Below, piece by piece: positions 8,354 through 17,603 of a DNA stretch of 42,104 nt (position 1 is the stretch's first letter; every line of letters begins with the position of its first letter). The translations under genes and the position numbers were made by a program. The DNA is from Lentisphaerae bacterium RIFOXYC12_FULL_60_16. GTDB taxonomy: Bacteria > Verrucomicrobiota > Kiritimatiellia > UBA8416 > YA12-FULL-60-10. Location: contig MHBQ01000184.1 of NCBI GenBank assembly GCA_001803315.1, forward strand, positions 35,648-77,751, in the 5' to 3' direction. The notes under the pieces are model-generated. The model was not told the origin of the DNA. It did not search any database and saw nothing but the letters and a program-made list of their open reading frames with translations.

Positions 8354-9939
8354 TTCTTTTTCTTCTTGGCGTCTTTCGCTGCCGCGGGTGCAGGTGCGAC
8401 TGCCGCGGGTGCCGTGCCGGGTGCGTAGTCTTCCGCGCCGGGCTCCTTGATTTCGTCGACGAGCCGCCGGACAATGTCCATCGTGGTCAGTCCTTCTGAA
8501 TCCGCCGCGAAGTTGGTCTGGAGCCGATGCCGGAGCACCGGGATGGTGGCGCGGCGAATGTCATTGCAACTGACGTGAATACGGCCTTCCATGACGGCCA
8601 TGGCTTTGGCGGCAAGAACCAGGTTCTGGCCCGCCCGGGGCCCGGCGCCTGTGGATACGTATGTCTTGGTTATTTCGGGTGTTTCCGGGTATTGAGGACG
8701 GGTGGCCCGGATCAGCTTGATGACGTATTTGACAACATGATCCGATACCGGGATCTTCCGGACGACCTGTTGCAGCTGGATGACCTGTTCACGCCCGAGT
8801 ACGGTCCGGGGTTCGACCAATCCACCGGTGGTCGTGGCGGAAATAACCTGTTCCTCCTCGTGCTGTAGCGGATAATCCACCCAGATGTTGAACATGAACC
8901 GGTCAAGCTGGGCTTCCGGCAGGGGGTAGGTACCTTCCTGTTCAATGGGGTTCTGGGTGGCCAGAACGAAGAACGGCTTATCGAGGGTATAGGTGGTGTT
9001 GCCTGCCGTCACGCGTTTCTCCTGCATGGCCTCCAGCAGGGCCGCCTGGGTCTTGGGAGGTGTCCGGTTGATTTCGTCCGCCAGCAGCATGTTGCAGAAG
9101 ATGGGCCCCTTGATGAACCGGAATTCCTTGTCGCCGGTCTGCTTGTTGGTTTCCAGAACGTCGGATCCGATGATGTCGGTCGGCATCAAGTCCGGGGTGA
9201 ACTGGACCCGCTTGAATTGCATGTCCAGTACGCGTGCGATGGTTGAGACCATCAGGGTTTTGGCCATTCCCGGCAAACCGATGAGCAGGGCGTGTCCGCC
9301 GGCTATGATACACATCAACACCTGTTCCAGGACTTCGACCTGGCCGACAATCACCTTGCCGACCTCGGCCTTGATCAGCTCCGTGTATTCCCTCATTTTC
9401 TGGACCAGGGCGATGTCCTGTTCCGTTGCCATCGCGGGCTTGTCGGCTGGTTTTGCCGGTGCCGCGGGTTTCGGTTCAGGTTCAGCGGGGACGGCCGTTA
9501 CCGGTTCAGCGGGGGCGGCTGCGATCGGTTCAACGACCGGTGCCGGCATGGTTTCGAGGGTCGTGGCGTTTTCCTGTCCGGTTACCGCTTCCGGTGGTAA
9601 AGCTTCGCCCGGCATGGCCGAAACGGCCTGTTCAAGCGGTCCGGTCTGTCCGCTTCCCCCAAAGGTGAAGACGGTATCGCCAAGGGAAATCTGGTCGCCA
9701 TCCTTGAGCACGACGGTCTGGATGGCCTGGCCGTTGACCTGGGTTCCGTTTGAACTGTCGAGGTCGGCAATGCTCCAGAGGCTGTTCTCAAGGCGCAACT
9801 GGCAATGACGGCTGGAGACTTGTCCGTCCTCAATTACCAGATCGGCACTTTCTGCGGATCGTCCCAGGGTTATCCCGGTTTCGGGCAAATCCAGCTTGTG
9901 TCCTGCATACGGTCCGGCCGTGAAGGTGATGTCTGCCAT
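8350..9939 (-). CDS. MoxR-family AAA+ ATPase with N-terminal FHA domain
   Basis: The 529-residue protein has three parts. Residues 1-95 form an FHA phosphothreonine-recognition domain, with G26-R27, S43-R44-H45 and N64-G65. Residues about 100-170 are an Ala/Pro/Glu-rich linker. Residues about 175-505 are a MoxR AAA+ core with Walker A GLPGMAKT (221-228), Walker B LLADEINR (285-292) and the following PPKTQAALLEAMQE. The tail ends in Lys-rich KKKKK. MoxR ATPases work with vWA proteins as chaperones that mature or remodel enzymes and complexes. Three vWA proteins lie upstream in the same operon. Plain MoxR proteins are about 320 residues, so the FHA fusion is an addition that suggests control by Ser/Thr phosphorylation (inference). 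GGGGGAG lies 13 bases before the ATG. Confidence 0.93.
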   Translation of the reverse strand: MADITFTAGPYAGHKLDLPETGITLGRSAESADLVIEDGQVSSRHCQLRLENSLWSIADLDSSNGTQVNGQAIQTVVLKDGDQISLGDTVFTFGGSGQTGPLEQAVSAMPGEALPPEAVTGQENATTLETMPAPVVEPIAAAPAEPVTAVPAEPEPKPAAPAKPADKPAMATEQDIALVQKMREYTELIKAEVGKVIVGQVEVLEQVLMCIIAGGHALLIGLPGMAKTLMVSTIARVLDMQFKRVQFTPDLMPTDIIGSDVLETNKQTGDKEFRFIKGPIFCNMLLADEINRTPPKTQAALLEAMQEKRVTAGNTTYTLDKPFFVLATQNPIEQEGTYPLPEAQLDRFMFNIWVDYPLQHEEEQVISATTTGGLVEPRTVLGREQVIQLQQVVRKIPVSDHVVKYVIKLIRATRPQYPETPEITKTYVSTGAGPRAGQNLVLAAKAMAVMEGRIHVSCNDIRRATIPVLRHRLQTNFAADSEGLTTMDIVRRLVDEIKEPGAEDYAPGTAPAAVAPAPAAAKDAKKKKK

Positions 9940-9963
9940 GATCGGTTCCGCTCCCCCTGCCGG

Positions 9964-10833
9964 CTATCGGCCGGACTCGTTCTCTACTTTCGACAAGTTT
10001 ATCGTGCCCAGGTCAACCACACTATCCGCCACCCGGATGCCGGATAGGGATTTTCGGTGGTTGACCGGAATCACGCTTTTATCGGGTTTTACAAAAATTC
10101 CGCCCAAGTCCCGGTTGGCAACGATCTGCCAGCCGGGGCCCACATCATTCAGGGTGGTGAGGTAGAAATGCCGCCGCCATTCGGAATAGCTCACGTAACG
10201 GTTGTCGAGCGATTCCTTTTCACGGACGAAGGTGCAGATTCCACGGGCCACACCGGTCATCCTGCCGGTTTCGCCCACGATCCGGTGGATGACTTTCCGG
10301 GTGTAGAATTTTTCGGCCTTGTCCACGGCTTTCTGGATGGATACCATGTCGGTGGATGTGAGGGTGTGGTCGCCACGATGAAGGCGCAACCCTTCATGCA
10401 GGGCGGATTCAGTCAGGATGAACAGGTCATACCGGGACGGCGGAAGCCCCTGGAAGCGGAAGCCCGTCTTATCCTCCCCTTCGACGGATCCCCGATAGAC
10501 CAGTTCGGGTTTGTCGGGTGGGATGGCCAGCGCCAGTTGAATGGCCTGGCTGGGATTGCTGATTTGTCCCCGTATGCCGCCACTGGCGGAAGCGTCGGGT
10601 GGAGTATACAAATCGCTTGCTTTATAGACGTCGGAGTATTTGTCATTGTCCGTGCGGCCCTGCATCCGTTTATTCTGCTCCTCCACCCAGGTGGAGGCTT
10701 CGGTCTTCTGCCGCATTTCGTAGTCGACGGGTTGCTTGCCGTCCGGGGCTGCACCGATTCCTCCTGCCAGACCGGTTACGATCAGGATGGCAGCAAGCCG
10801 GGTAAGCGGGGGCGGGATGGGGTGGTGGCTCAT
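9964..10833 (-). CDS. Secreted protein of unknown function in MoxR operon
   Basis: I do not recognise this 289-residue product. It starts with a signal peptide (hydrophobic LAAILIVTGLAGGIGA, likely cleavage near residue 29 before APDGKQ), so it should be exported. The mature part is mixed: a charged N-terminal stretch, then a beta-rich region containing LVYRGSVEGEDKTGFRFQGLPPSRYDLFILTES, which resembles a small prealbumin or carboxypeptidase-regulatory-like fold. It continues with a helical segment and a final beta-rich block. ATG 10833 is chosen because the longer frame to 10884 lies inside the upstream gene, and the chosen start follows that gene's stop by one base and gives a clean signal peptide. 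Its position suggests a periplasmic partner of the MoxR/vWA system. Confidence 0.8.
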   Translation of the reverse strand: MSHHPIPPPLTRLAAILIVTGLAGGIGAAPDGKQPVDYEMRQKTEASTWVEEQNKRMQGRTDNDKYSDVYKASDLYTPPDASASGGIRGQISNPSQAIQLALAIPPDKPELVYRGSVEGEDKTGFRFQGLPPSRYDLFILTESALHEGLRLHRGDHTLTSTDMVSIQKAVDKAEKFYTRKVIHRIVGETGRMTGVARGICTFVREKESLDNRYVSYSEWRRHFYLTTLNDVGPGWQIVANRDLGGIFVKPDKSVIPVNHRKSLSGIRVADSVVDLGTINLSKVENESGR

Positions 10834-10834
10834 G

Positions 10835-13075
10835 TTATGGTTTGTCTCCCAGTTGTTGTAAACGGGAATCCGCTGTCTCAGCAATCGGATGGTAGGGAAA
10901 CCGTTTCTTTATGTCTTCCAGGAAGATTCGGACCTCCGCAGCGTTTGTTTTCAACTTATCCATACACTCTAGCTTGAGGTTCATCGCTTCCGCGAGGTAA
11001 TTCCCCATGTCAATGCTCCGGCAATAGGCCGTGAGCATGGCGTTGGCCCGTACGTAGTCGAGCGTTTTCATGTAATAATCAGCTTCCACAATGATATAAT
11101 CGCCGCCGATCTTGCTCAAGGGGAATTCGACTTCCCACTTGTCCAGGTTATCCTTGGCTTCCTGAAAATAGCCCTGCCGGATCAGGTTGCGGGTTGTTTC
11201 GGTTACCGCCGTATCGCGGATGGCGCCGATCCGCCAGTCTTTGACGGACCCGCGGAACGGCTGAAGACTGGCGGTGGTGCGGGGCGCGGACTGGGCCTTT
11301 ACATCCGCCTTGGAGCGGGCCAATCCGCCCGGGGCTTGTTGAACCCGTGCAGACCGTTCCGTGGTTTGTTCGGCATGTTTTACGCGTTTCTGGACATCCC
11401 CGTACCGCTTGATGGCCTCGTCGAGGTTTCCCCGCAACAGGGCGATGTCGCCCAGCCGGACCATGGCCTGCATGCGGTGCGGTGAGAGGAATACGGCGGC
11501 AACTTTGGCCGACAGCTTTTCAGCTTCATCCAGATTGTTGAGGTAGTACATCAACACTTCGGCCTTGCGCAGATTCAGCGCCTGCCGCCATTCGTTGTCG
11601 GTGTCTTCCTTGTCGAACCGGGCGATCCATTCCACGGTTTTCTGCGGGTCGAGCGGTGCGGCCATGGGAATGAAGAGCGATTGAAGGCGGCGGCGGTTCT
11701 CAACGCTTAGCGTACGCCGGACCGAGTCCCACCGCCGGGTAAAGATGTGGGAGAGGGCACGATCAGGGCCGGGTTCGACCAGCCGCCAGAAGAGGTCCCA
11801 CATGCCCGGGGTCCATTCTGCCAGGACATCCTGCGTCAGGGGATAGGCGTCGAACATGTCGGAGAGGGCTGCCCGGTAGAGTTTCCGGGTTTCCGGATCG
11901 GTGATGCGGCTTCCCTGTTCGCCGCCACAAAAGGCGTCAAAGGAATATTGGCAGGTAGCCGTCTTGTCGCCCGATGTCGCCTTGAGGCCGACGGTGTACC
12001 GCCTTCCGGTAACGAACAACCAGCTGGCGGACGCGCGGTTGGTGATCTGCACGTTGGGGGCAAACGACCAGGTGTAGCGGGTGTCGGGCGGATTTTTCGT
12101 CATGACCCGCATCTCGTAGCGGATCATCGGTTCATAATTCTCGAACCAGAAATATTCCACGGGGATCAATTCAAAGGCCGCCACGGGGGTTGCCGGATCC
12201 TGGGATTCGACCTCGGCGGCGCGCGCCTGGCCGGAGCGGATGAAAACGTTGCCGGGCATCATGCCCACGGCCCACGGCGGCTTGTTGGTGGGGGTCTCGG
12301 CTCCCAGTTCGGTGGGGGTGGCCTTGGGCCTGCGCCACATGATCTGTACCGAGGGTTGTCCGCTGTTGTGCGCGTGGAACCATTCCACCCGGTGCGGTTC
12401 CCGGTCGATTTCGAACCATTCGCCCGAGCCTCCTTGTCCTTCCATTTGCTTGGTCGGGTTGACGACTTTCCCGTCGAACAGGAAAGACACGCTTCCGTTC
12501 CATGCCATGGGGGAGAGGAGGGTCCGACCGGGATCCGTGCTGACCATGTATCCCAGCAGGTAATTGACAAAGGGTCCGCCGAGGCCTGAGGGATTACCCC
12601 CGAGCCGGAGCCCCAGGTCGTTCTGGGTGAAATGGACCCCCCGCCCCGGCAGGCTGGATGCCAATTGCTGGGCGGCACTCAGGTTGCCCGATCCGTTCCG
12701 GCTGAAGACCACCGTGCCGGGATGCAGGCCGGAATCGGGCTTCCATCGCTGGATTTCGCCCGGCTTGGCGTATACGTAGACACCGCCGGATGATCCGGCT
12801 TCATAAATCAACGCCATGGCCCGTTCCGGATCATGCCACAGGACCCCGTGCTTGAGCGCCTTGCCGCCTTCCGTGAATACCGCCGTTGCCGGACCCTTGG
12901 GGAATAATCCACCGCTGGGAATGGTTACGATATAACCCCCTGATGGACGGCTTGGTCCCTGGCCGGGGCTGACCCGTATCCGGACAGGAGCCTGCGGGTC
13001 ATGCCATTCGCCGTGTGATTGCAAGAGGGGAAGGACCGCCATGAAGCCGGCCATGGTTATGGTTTTCCACTGCAC
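10835..13075 (-). CDS. Large secreted protein with PA14-like, PKD-like and TPR regions
   Basis: The 746-residue product begins with a signal peptide (about 1-22, cleaved near HGEW). Around residues 195-265 there is a beta-sandwich pattern (SVSFLFDGKVV, then PHRVEWFHAHNSGQPSVQIMWRRP) that looks like a PA14/GLEYA-type domain. Around 310-400 an Ig/PKD-like pattern follows (TRYTWSFAPNVQIT, RRYTVGLKATS). The C-terminal half is helical with TPR-like repeats (ALNLRKAEVLMYYLNNLDEAEKLSAK; VRLGDIALLRGNLDEAIKRYGDV). It is probably a periplasmic scaffold. The start is a GTG at 13075 with AGGAG six bases upstream. No catalytic motif is seen. Domain names are by eye and moderate in certainty; the gene itself is secure. 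Confidence 0.78.
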   Translation of the reverse strand: MQWKTITMAGFMAVLPLLQSHGEWHDPQAPVRIRVSPGQGPSRPSGGYIVTIPSGGLFPKGPATAVFTEGGKALKHGVLWHDPERAMALIYEAGSSGGVYVYAKPGEIQRWKPDSGLHPGTVVFSRNGSGNLSAAQQLASSLPGRGVHFTQNDLGLRLGGNPSGLGGPFVNYLLGYMVSTDPGRTLLSPMAWNGSVSFLFDGKVVNPTKQMEGQGGSGEWFEIDREPHRVEWFHAHNSGQPSVQIMWRRPKATPTELGAETPTNKPPWAVGMMPGNVFIRSGQARAAEVESQDPATPVAAFELIPVEYFWFENYEPMIRYEMRVMTKNPPDTRYTWSFAPNVQITNRASASWLFVTGRRYTVGLKATSGDKTATCQYSFDAFCGGEQGSRITDPETRKLYRAALSDMFDAYPLTQDVLAEWTPGMWDLFWRLVEPGPDRALSHIFTRRWDSVRRTLSVENRRRLQSLFIPMAAPLDPQKTVEWIARFDKEDTDNEWRQALNLRKAEVLMYYLNNLDEAEKLSAKVAAVFLSPHRMQAMVRLGDIALLRGNLDEAIKRYGDVQKRVKHAEQTTERSARVQQAPGGLARSKADVKAQSAPRTTASLQPFRGSVKDWRIGAIRDTAVTETTRNLIRQGYFQEAKDNLDKWEVEFPLSKIGGDYIIVEADYYMKTLDYVRANAMLTAYCRSIDMGNYLAEAMNLKLECMDKLKTNAAEVRIFLEDIKKRFPYHPIAETADSRLQQLGDKP

Positions 13076-13126
13076 ACCCGTCTCCTGTTTCGTTAGGGAC
13101 TTTTCGCGACGTCGCCGGATCGCCCG

Positions 13127-16100
13127 TCAGCGGGCTTCGTTGAGCGACCGGAAGTATTCCGCCACGAGGTGCCGGTATTCCGCCGGCGCCATATCGGTAC
13201 TGCCTTCGACGACATCAGACAGCGGTGTCGCGTTCTGGCCGCTGTCCAGCGTGCCGCCGACTCCTTCACGCAATTCGGTGCGGGCCTGTTTCAGGGCGGC
13301 CACCGCCCGCCGCTGGTGTTCCTTGATCTGGTTGATGGGCAAGCCCTTGTTGACGGCGTCGGTGGCCTGCCAGGCGTGGTGGGCGGCCAGTCCCAGCGAT
13401 TCGGTGCGGAGATTCAACATGGATGCCTTGGCATGCATGGCCTGGGTTTTTGCCATCAGGTATTCCAGGCCTTCCATGGACCCCTGGGCGGTGGAATCCA
13501 TACGCCGGTTTCCCCCTCCACTGTCCCCCACGCCGTCGGCACTGCCGGATCCCTGCTTGCCACCGCCGGTCGCCTTGGTGCTGGCTTCCCCGTCGAGTTG
13601 GATCTGGCCGCTTTGCAGGGGGTCCGGTGTACGGCGCGCCTCGATGTTGGGATCGCCTTTGCTGATGGTGCCGGATGCCGCGCCTGCTTCACCGTTGGAC
13701 ATGCCTTCGCGCCCGATATTGCCGCGACCGCTTTGTTCAGCGTGGTCGGGTGTCTGGTTGCCGGACTTGCCCTTGGCCGAGAAGGAAGCCATCGAGCCTT
13801 CCGCGACACCCCAGCCGGCCAGCAGGTCCGCCATGTTCTGGTTGGTGGCGGAATCGTCGGCCTCCTTGGCGGTTTCCTCGTTGGCTTCCACCAAGTCGCC
13901 GATCAGGTCTTCCAGGGCGGTTTCCAACGCCCCCATCTGCATGAAGGGCATCTCCTTGGGGTCGAAAGCCTGGGCGTTCCAGGCGGTCTTGTCCGCCTTG
14001 TCCTCCAGCCACATTTCCATGTCGTCCACGCGGCCGGCCTGCTTCTTCATGGCTTCCAGGAGGCCCTCATCCTTGAGGATGCCGACTTCCGAAGCGGCTC
14101 CGCCGACCTTTTCGCCGGCCAGCAGTTCGGCGGCTTCCACTTCCTCGAACACGGAGAAAACATCTTCAACGAGTTCGTTGGCGGTGGCTACTTCGGGGAA
14201 GATATGCAAGTCGGTGGGGACCTGGAGCAAGGCCTCCTTCATGTTCTGGCGGACGGCGGCGAGTTCCTCCTCCATGAGATCACGTTCTTCGCCGGACATG
14301 TCCTTTTTCGCCATTACTTCCTTCATGCTTTCAACGATCTTGGCCTGGAGTTCGGCCAGTTTTTCCAGTTTCAGCTTGGCTTCATGGATGGCGTCGAGGG
14401 TTTCCTCGAGTTTTTCCTCGGCATTGGCCATCTTCCACTGATTCATCTTGGCCTGGAGTTCGGACAGGGTGGCAATGGCCCGTTCCTGGTGTGGAACGGC
14501 CTGTGCCGGCTGGTCCCCGTCCAGTTGTTCGGCCGATCGCACCATGTCGCCCTTGACCTGTTTGGATTCACAGAGACCGGCAATCTCGAGGATCAGTTCG
14601 GCGAACGCTTTATCCGTCCGTTCCAGGACGGGAACTTCACGCTGGCAGGCCTCGATGAACTCGGTCACGTCGGATGACAGGTCGTCCTGCTTGTCAACCA
14701 GGGACTCCGCCGGCGAAGTCTTGCGCTGCACGTGGTCGGTCGTGTTCTTGAGCACTTCACGTTGCCCGCCCAGCAACGCGTCGATCATGGCCATGAGCGT
14801 GGAGATCTTGCGTTTTCGGGCGGTGTCGTCGGCGGCAAATTCGGCGGCTGTCAATTTGCGCAGAATTGTGGCCTCGATCGAGACCGCGCGTTTGGCGAGG
14901 GCGGTCTTTTCCGCGCCTTCCAGGGTCGGGACGCGGCTTAACTCGGCAACGACCGACATCATTTCCTGGTTGAACAGATTCTGGACGATGGGGGTGAGTG
15001 AGCCCAGCGGGCGGAGCGGATTGCGGAGAATATCATCCGTCATCTGGCGGATCTTCTTCTGCACGTCGGATGCTCCCGCCCATTGTTCGGCGCCCGTGGT
15101 ATCGAGGGACACCTCGTACTGGCGGGTATTCTCCAGGTTCACCTTCTGCAGGTCGATGATCTTGGAGAGGGCATCGATGGCCTTGGAATGGGCATCCTTC
15201 TGGGTGGTCGACATCTGGGCGGATGATATCGTGTCGAAGGTGATTGCCGATGACTGGCTGGACTGGCTGCCGAACGGGCAGTTGTCGCTGGCTACCACGC
15301 GGAAGACGAGGGGTTCCGCCCCGCGGGGAGCGGTGCCTTCCCATGCCATTTCGAAAACCCGGCGGCCGGTGGGGTCCCATTTCTCGACCAACTCGCCCTT
15401 GACTTCCCGGGTGGTGCCGGCGGGAATGCTTTCAATGCGGATGTCCGACAGGCCGTATTCATCGGAAACCGCCAGTTCAATCTTGGGCGTGATGCCCGGA
15501 GCCAGGGTGGTCCGGCCCTTGGGCGCGATGACCTCGATGGCGGGCGGGCGATCCTCGATCAGGGTAAAGGCGATGACCCGCTCGTCGGTTTCCTTCTGGT
15601 CCGACACTGAGGCCATCTTGATCTCGGTACCCTGGTTCACCGTGATACTGCCCGTCCAGATTCCGTCCGGTTGATGCTGGAGTCCGGCGGTTTCTTCCTT
15701 GTTGAACGTGGCCGTGAGCGTGTCCAGCGGCAGGTTGCATTGGATCTGCAGGGTAACCAGCGATCCCTGGGGAATCTCGACGACGTCCGCGATACCGTCG
15801 AACTCGCGGGGAGCCAGGCCGGAGTAGGCGGGAGGCTGGACGTTCAGGCGCAACCGGGTAAAGGCCAAAGGCGGCCGGGCACGCACCGTGTGCCAGGCCG
15901 GGAACGGCGAATCACCGGCCCGGAAACGGTATTCGAAATCGCCGGTCACCTTGTTCATCCGGTGGGGAAATGACTCGATGTCGATTCCGGTCAGTTTGCC
16001 GAGCACGAAGGTGGTCCGGTTCCCGTCGGACGGTTTGACATCCAGCCAGACCTTGTGTCCCTTGTATCCGTCCACCTCGCAGGTCATGACGATCGATTCG

Positions 16101-16711
16101 CCCTGTCGGATGGTCACATCCCCGGGTTCAATGGCCACGAGGTTGGTCAGGCTGATCGGGGGCACGTTTGAAAAGGGGTTCACGATCCGCCAGACGGCGG
16201 TAATCCAGGTGCGCCCGGCGGTGGTGAATGCCAGCGGGGCGGCGATCAACAGGGCGCTGATTGACAGGAAGGCAAATGCCCGGATATGCGCCTTGCGGTT
16301 TTTCATGCGGCTCAACTTCAACGATCGCCATTCCGGACAGCCCCGTTTCACGTATGCCATCCGGAAGGCATCGCCCATGGGATTGGCGGAAAACTGGATG
16401 AAATTGATCAACCGGTTGTCTAGTTCCGGGAAGGCCCGTTCGACGGTTGCCGCTACGCCTTGTACAGTGTGACGTTGCCGGAGCATCCTGGCAATCTGCC
16501 AGAGCGCCAGGCCGGCCAGGGCAACGAGCAACAGCCAGGCTGCCACACGTCCGGGTTTCTGGTATTGAAGGAAAACATCCGACAGGCTGGACACGCCCAG
16601 GCACAACAGGATGCCGCCCGCCCACAGGCTGGCGGAAAACTGGGCGCGCCAACGGGCCAGCATGTGTCCGGTCCGGATCAGTTCATTGGACAGGGGCGTA
16701 TTTCCTGCCAT
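13127..16711 (-). CDS. Giant membrane-anchored coiled-coil protein (DUF4175-like)
   Basis: The 1194-residue protein has three predicted membrane helices near the N-terminus (about 28-46, 57-75 and 145-164). A large exported beta-rich region follows (about 185-490; it includes LVAIEPGDVTIRQGESIVMTCEV, an Ig-like pattern). Next comes a long helical, Glu/Lys-rich stretch (about 500-900, including EEKLEETLDAIHEAKLKLEKL) with coiled-coil character. A Gly/Ser/Asp-rich low-complexity segment (about 990-1080) precedes a final helical block. The layout resembles large DUF4175-type membrane proteins that I associate with MoxR/vWA operons in planctomycetes and relatives; this is from memory and untested. 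It may tether the system to the envelope. The ATG is 14 bases after the upstream stop and has a GAGAGAT in front of it. Confidence 0.75.
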   Translation of the reverse strand: MAGNTPLSNELIRTGHMLARWRAQFSASLWAGGILLCLGVSSLSDVFLQYQKPGRVAAWLLLVALAGLALWQIARMLRQRHTVQGVAATVERAFPELDNRLINFIQFSANPMGDAFRMAYVKRGCPEWRSLKLSRMKNRKAHIRAFAFLSISALLIAAPLAFTTAGRTWITAVWRIVNPFSNVPPISLTNLVAIEPGDVTIRQGESIVMTCEVDGYKGHKVWLDVKPSDGNRTTFVLGKLTGIDIESFPHRMNKVTGDFEYRFRAGDSPFPAWHTVRARPPLAFTRLRLNVQPPAYSGLAPREFDGIADVVEIPQGSLVTLQIQCNLPLDTLTATFNKEETAGLQHQPDGIWTGSITVNQGTEIKMASVSDQKETDERVIAFTLIEDRPPAIEVIAPKGRTTLAPGITPKIELAVSDEYGLSDIRIESIPAGTTREVKGELVEKWDPTGRRVFEMAWEGTAPRGAEPLVFRVVASDNCPFGSQSSQSSAITFDTISSAQMSTTQKDAHSKAIDALSKIIDLQKVNLENTRQYEVSLDTTGAEQWAGASDVQKKIRQMTDDILRNPLRPLGSLTPIVQNLFNQEMMSVVAELSRVPTLEGAEKTALAKRAVSIEATILRKLTAAEFAADDTARKRKISTLMAMIDALLGGQREVLKNTTDHVQRKTSPAESLVDKQDDLSSDVTEFIEACQREVPVLERTDKAFAELILEIAGLCESKQVKGDMVRSAEQLDGDQPAQAVPHQERAIATLSELQAKMNQWKMANAEEKLEETLDAIHEAKLKLEKLAELQAKIVESMKEVMAKKDMSGEERDLMEEELAAVRQNMKEALLQVPTDLHIFPEVATANELVEDVFSVFEEVEAAELLAGEKVGGAASEVGILKDEGLLEAMKKQAGRVDDMEMWLEDKADKTAWNAQAFDPKEMPFMQMGALETALEDLIGDLVEANEETAKEADDSATNQNMADLLAGWGVAEGSMASFSAKGKSGNQTPDHAEQSGRGNIGREGMSNGEAGAASGTISKGDPNIEARRTPDPLQSGQIQLDGEASTKATGGGKQGSGSADGVGDSGGGNRRMDSTAQGSMEGLEYLMAKTQAMHAKASMLNLRTESLGLAAHHAWQATDAVNKGLPINQIKEHQRRAVAALKQARTELREGVGGTLDSGQNATPLSDVVEGSTDMAPAEYRHLVAEYFRSLNEAR

Positions 16712-16725
16712 GGCTATCTCTCATT

Positions 16726-17571
16726 TCATTTGGTTCGTTCAAGTACCACGTCATCGAAAAATATTTCACCACCCTGACCGCTGATTGCAATGATATGGAT
16801 CACCATGAATTTGATGGCCGACATGTGTTTCGAGGACAGGTCGGAGGCTTTGTCCGTGGGGAAGTCGACGAACCCCTGTTTCCATGATTTCGGGGCGCCA
16901 CTGAAAGCGCCATCCTTGGAGCCCAGCCGCATGATCTTGCCCTTGTAAACCTTGCGGACTTCACCCCAGCGCGGTGAGTTGTGGGGTTTGATGCCCGGTT
17001 TCCAATGATACCCCTCGATCAGGATGCGGCAGTCCGGACCGGTCGTGCTGACCCACATGGACAGGCGGTACCGTTGTCCCTGAACGTAGGGGATGAATTC
17101 GCCGTCCACCTTGACGCCTTCGCCCCGATCGGTGATCTTGGTGATATCGCCCCACATGCGCAGGACGTTCTTGCGCCCCTTGTAATCCTTGACGACATCG
17201 ACGAACTTATGGTTATCGCCGTAGAATTGAAGTTCGCCCTCAAGGTCGAATTTGTACCGCCAGCCCTTGATGGCATCTTCCGGATCATCAAAACTACCGT
17301 TAATCAGCAGGTTTTTTCCCGTGGGTTGGGGTTTTTTCCAGGCTGGTGATAATGGGAAGGCCATGGGTCTGCCCTGAACGGCTGCCGGGTCATTGGCTGG
17401 TGCGGCAGGTGCCTCTTCGGGGGCCGCAGGTCCTCCGGTATCATCCCCGGTAGACGGATCGATCGTTTCTTCGTCTGTATCCTGCGAAAAGGCAACGGGT
17501 TGGATAAGGAAGAACGAAATGAGAAGCGATAAAATCAACCAGACGCTTGCCGGGCTAAAACGACTCGTCAT
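16726..17571 (-). CDS. Secreted protein with carbohydrate-binding-like jelly-roll domain
   Basis: The 281-residue product has a clear signal peptide (about 1-30, VWLILSLLISFFLIQPVAFSQ), an acidic Pro/Ala/Asp-rich linker (about 31-75), and a domain from about residue 85 that opens with GKNLLINGSFDDPEDAIKGW. That opening is the usual start of CBM4/9-type galactose-binding-like jelly rolls. It ends with GGEIFFDDVVLERTK, the usual last strand of the same fold. It may bind a glycan or simply act as a protein-protein module. ATG 17571 is preferred over the longer frame to 17664 because the extension overlaps the upstream gene. The chosen start has GGGGAGA nine bases upstream and begins the signal peptide. 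Confidence 0.8.
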   Translation of the reverse strand: MTSRFSPASVWLILSLLISFFLIQPVAFSQDTDEETIDPSTGDDTGGPAAPEEAPAAPANDPAAVQGRPMAFPLSPAWKKPQPTGKNLLINGSFDDPEDAIKGWRYKFDLEGELQFYGDNHKFVDVVKDYKGRKNVLRMWGDITKITDRGEGVKVDGEFIPYVQGQRYRLSMWVSTTGPDCRILIEGYHWKPGIKPHNSPRWGEVRKVYKGKIMRLGSKDGAFSGAPKSWKQGFVDFPTDKASDLSSKHMSAIKFMVIHIIAISGQGGEIFFDDVVLERTK

Positions 17572-17603
17572 ATTCAGAATCTCCCCTTGGGGACTGGACG
17601 GTC

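Noticed and set aside
13041-15674. Long plus-strand open frames (466, 502 and 408 codons) opposite the 1194-residue protein gene
   Set aside because: Low-complexity Ser/Arg or Gly/Phe/His-rich translations with no domain; the minus-strand frame has helices, coiled coil and an operon context.
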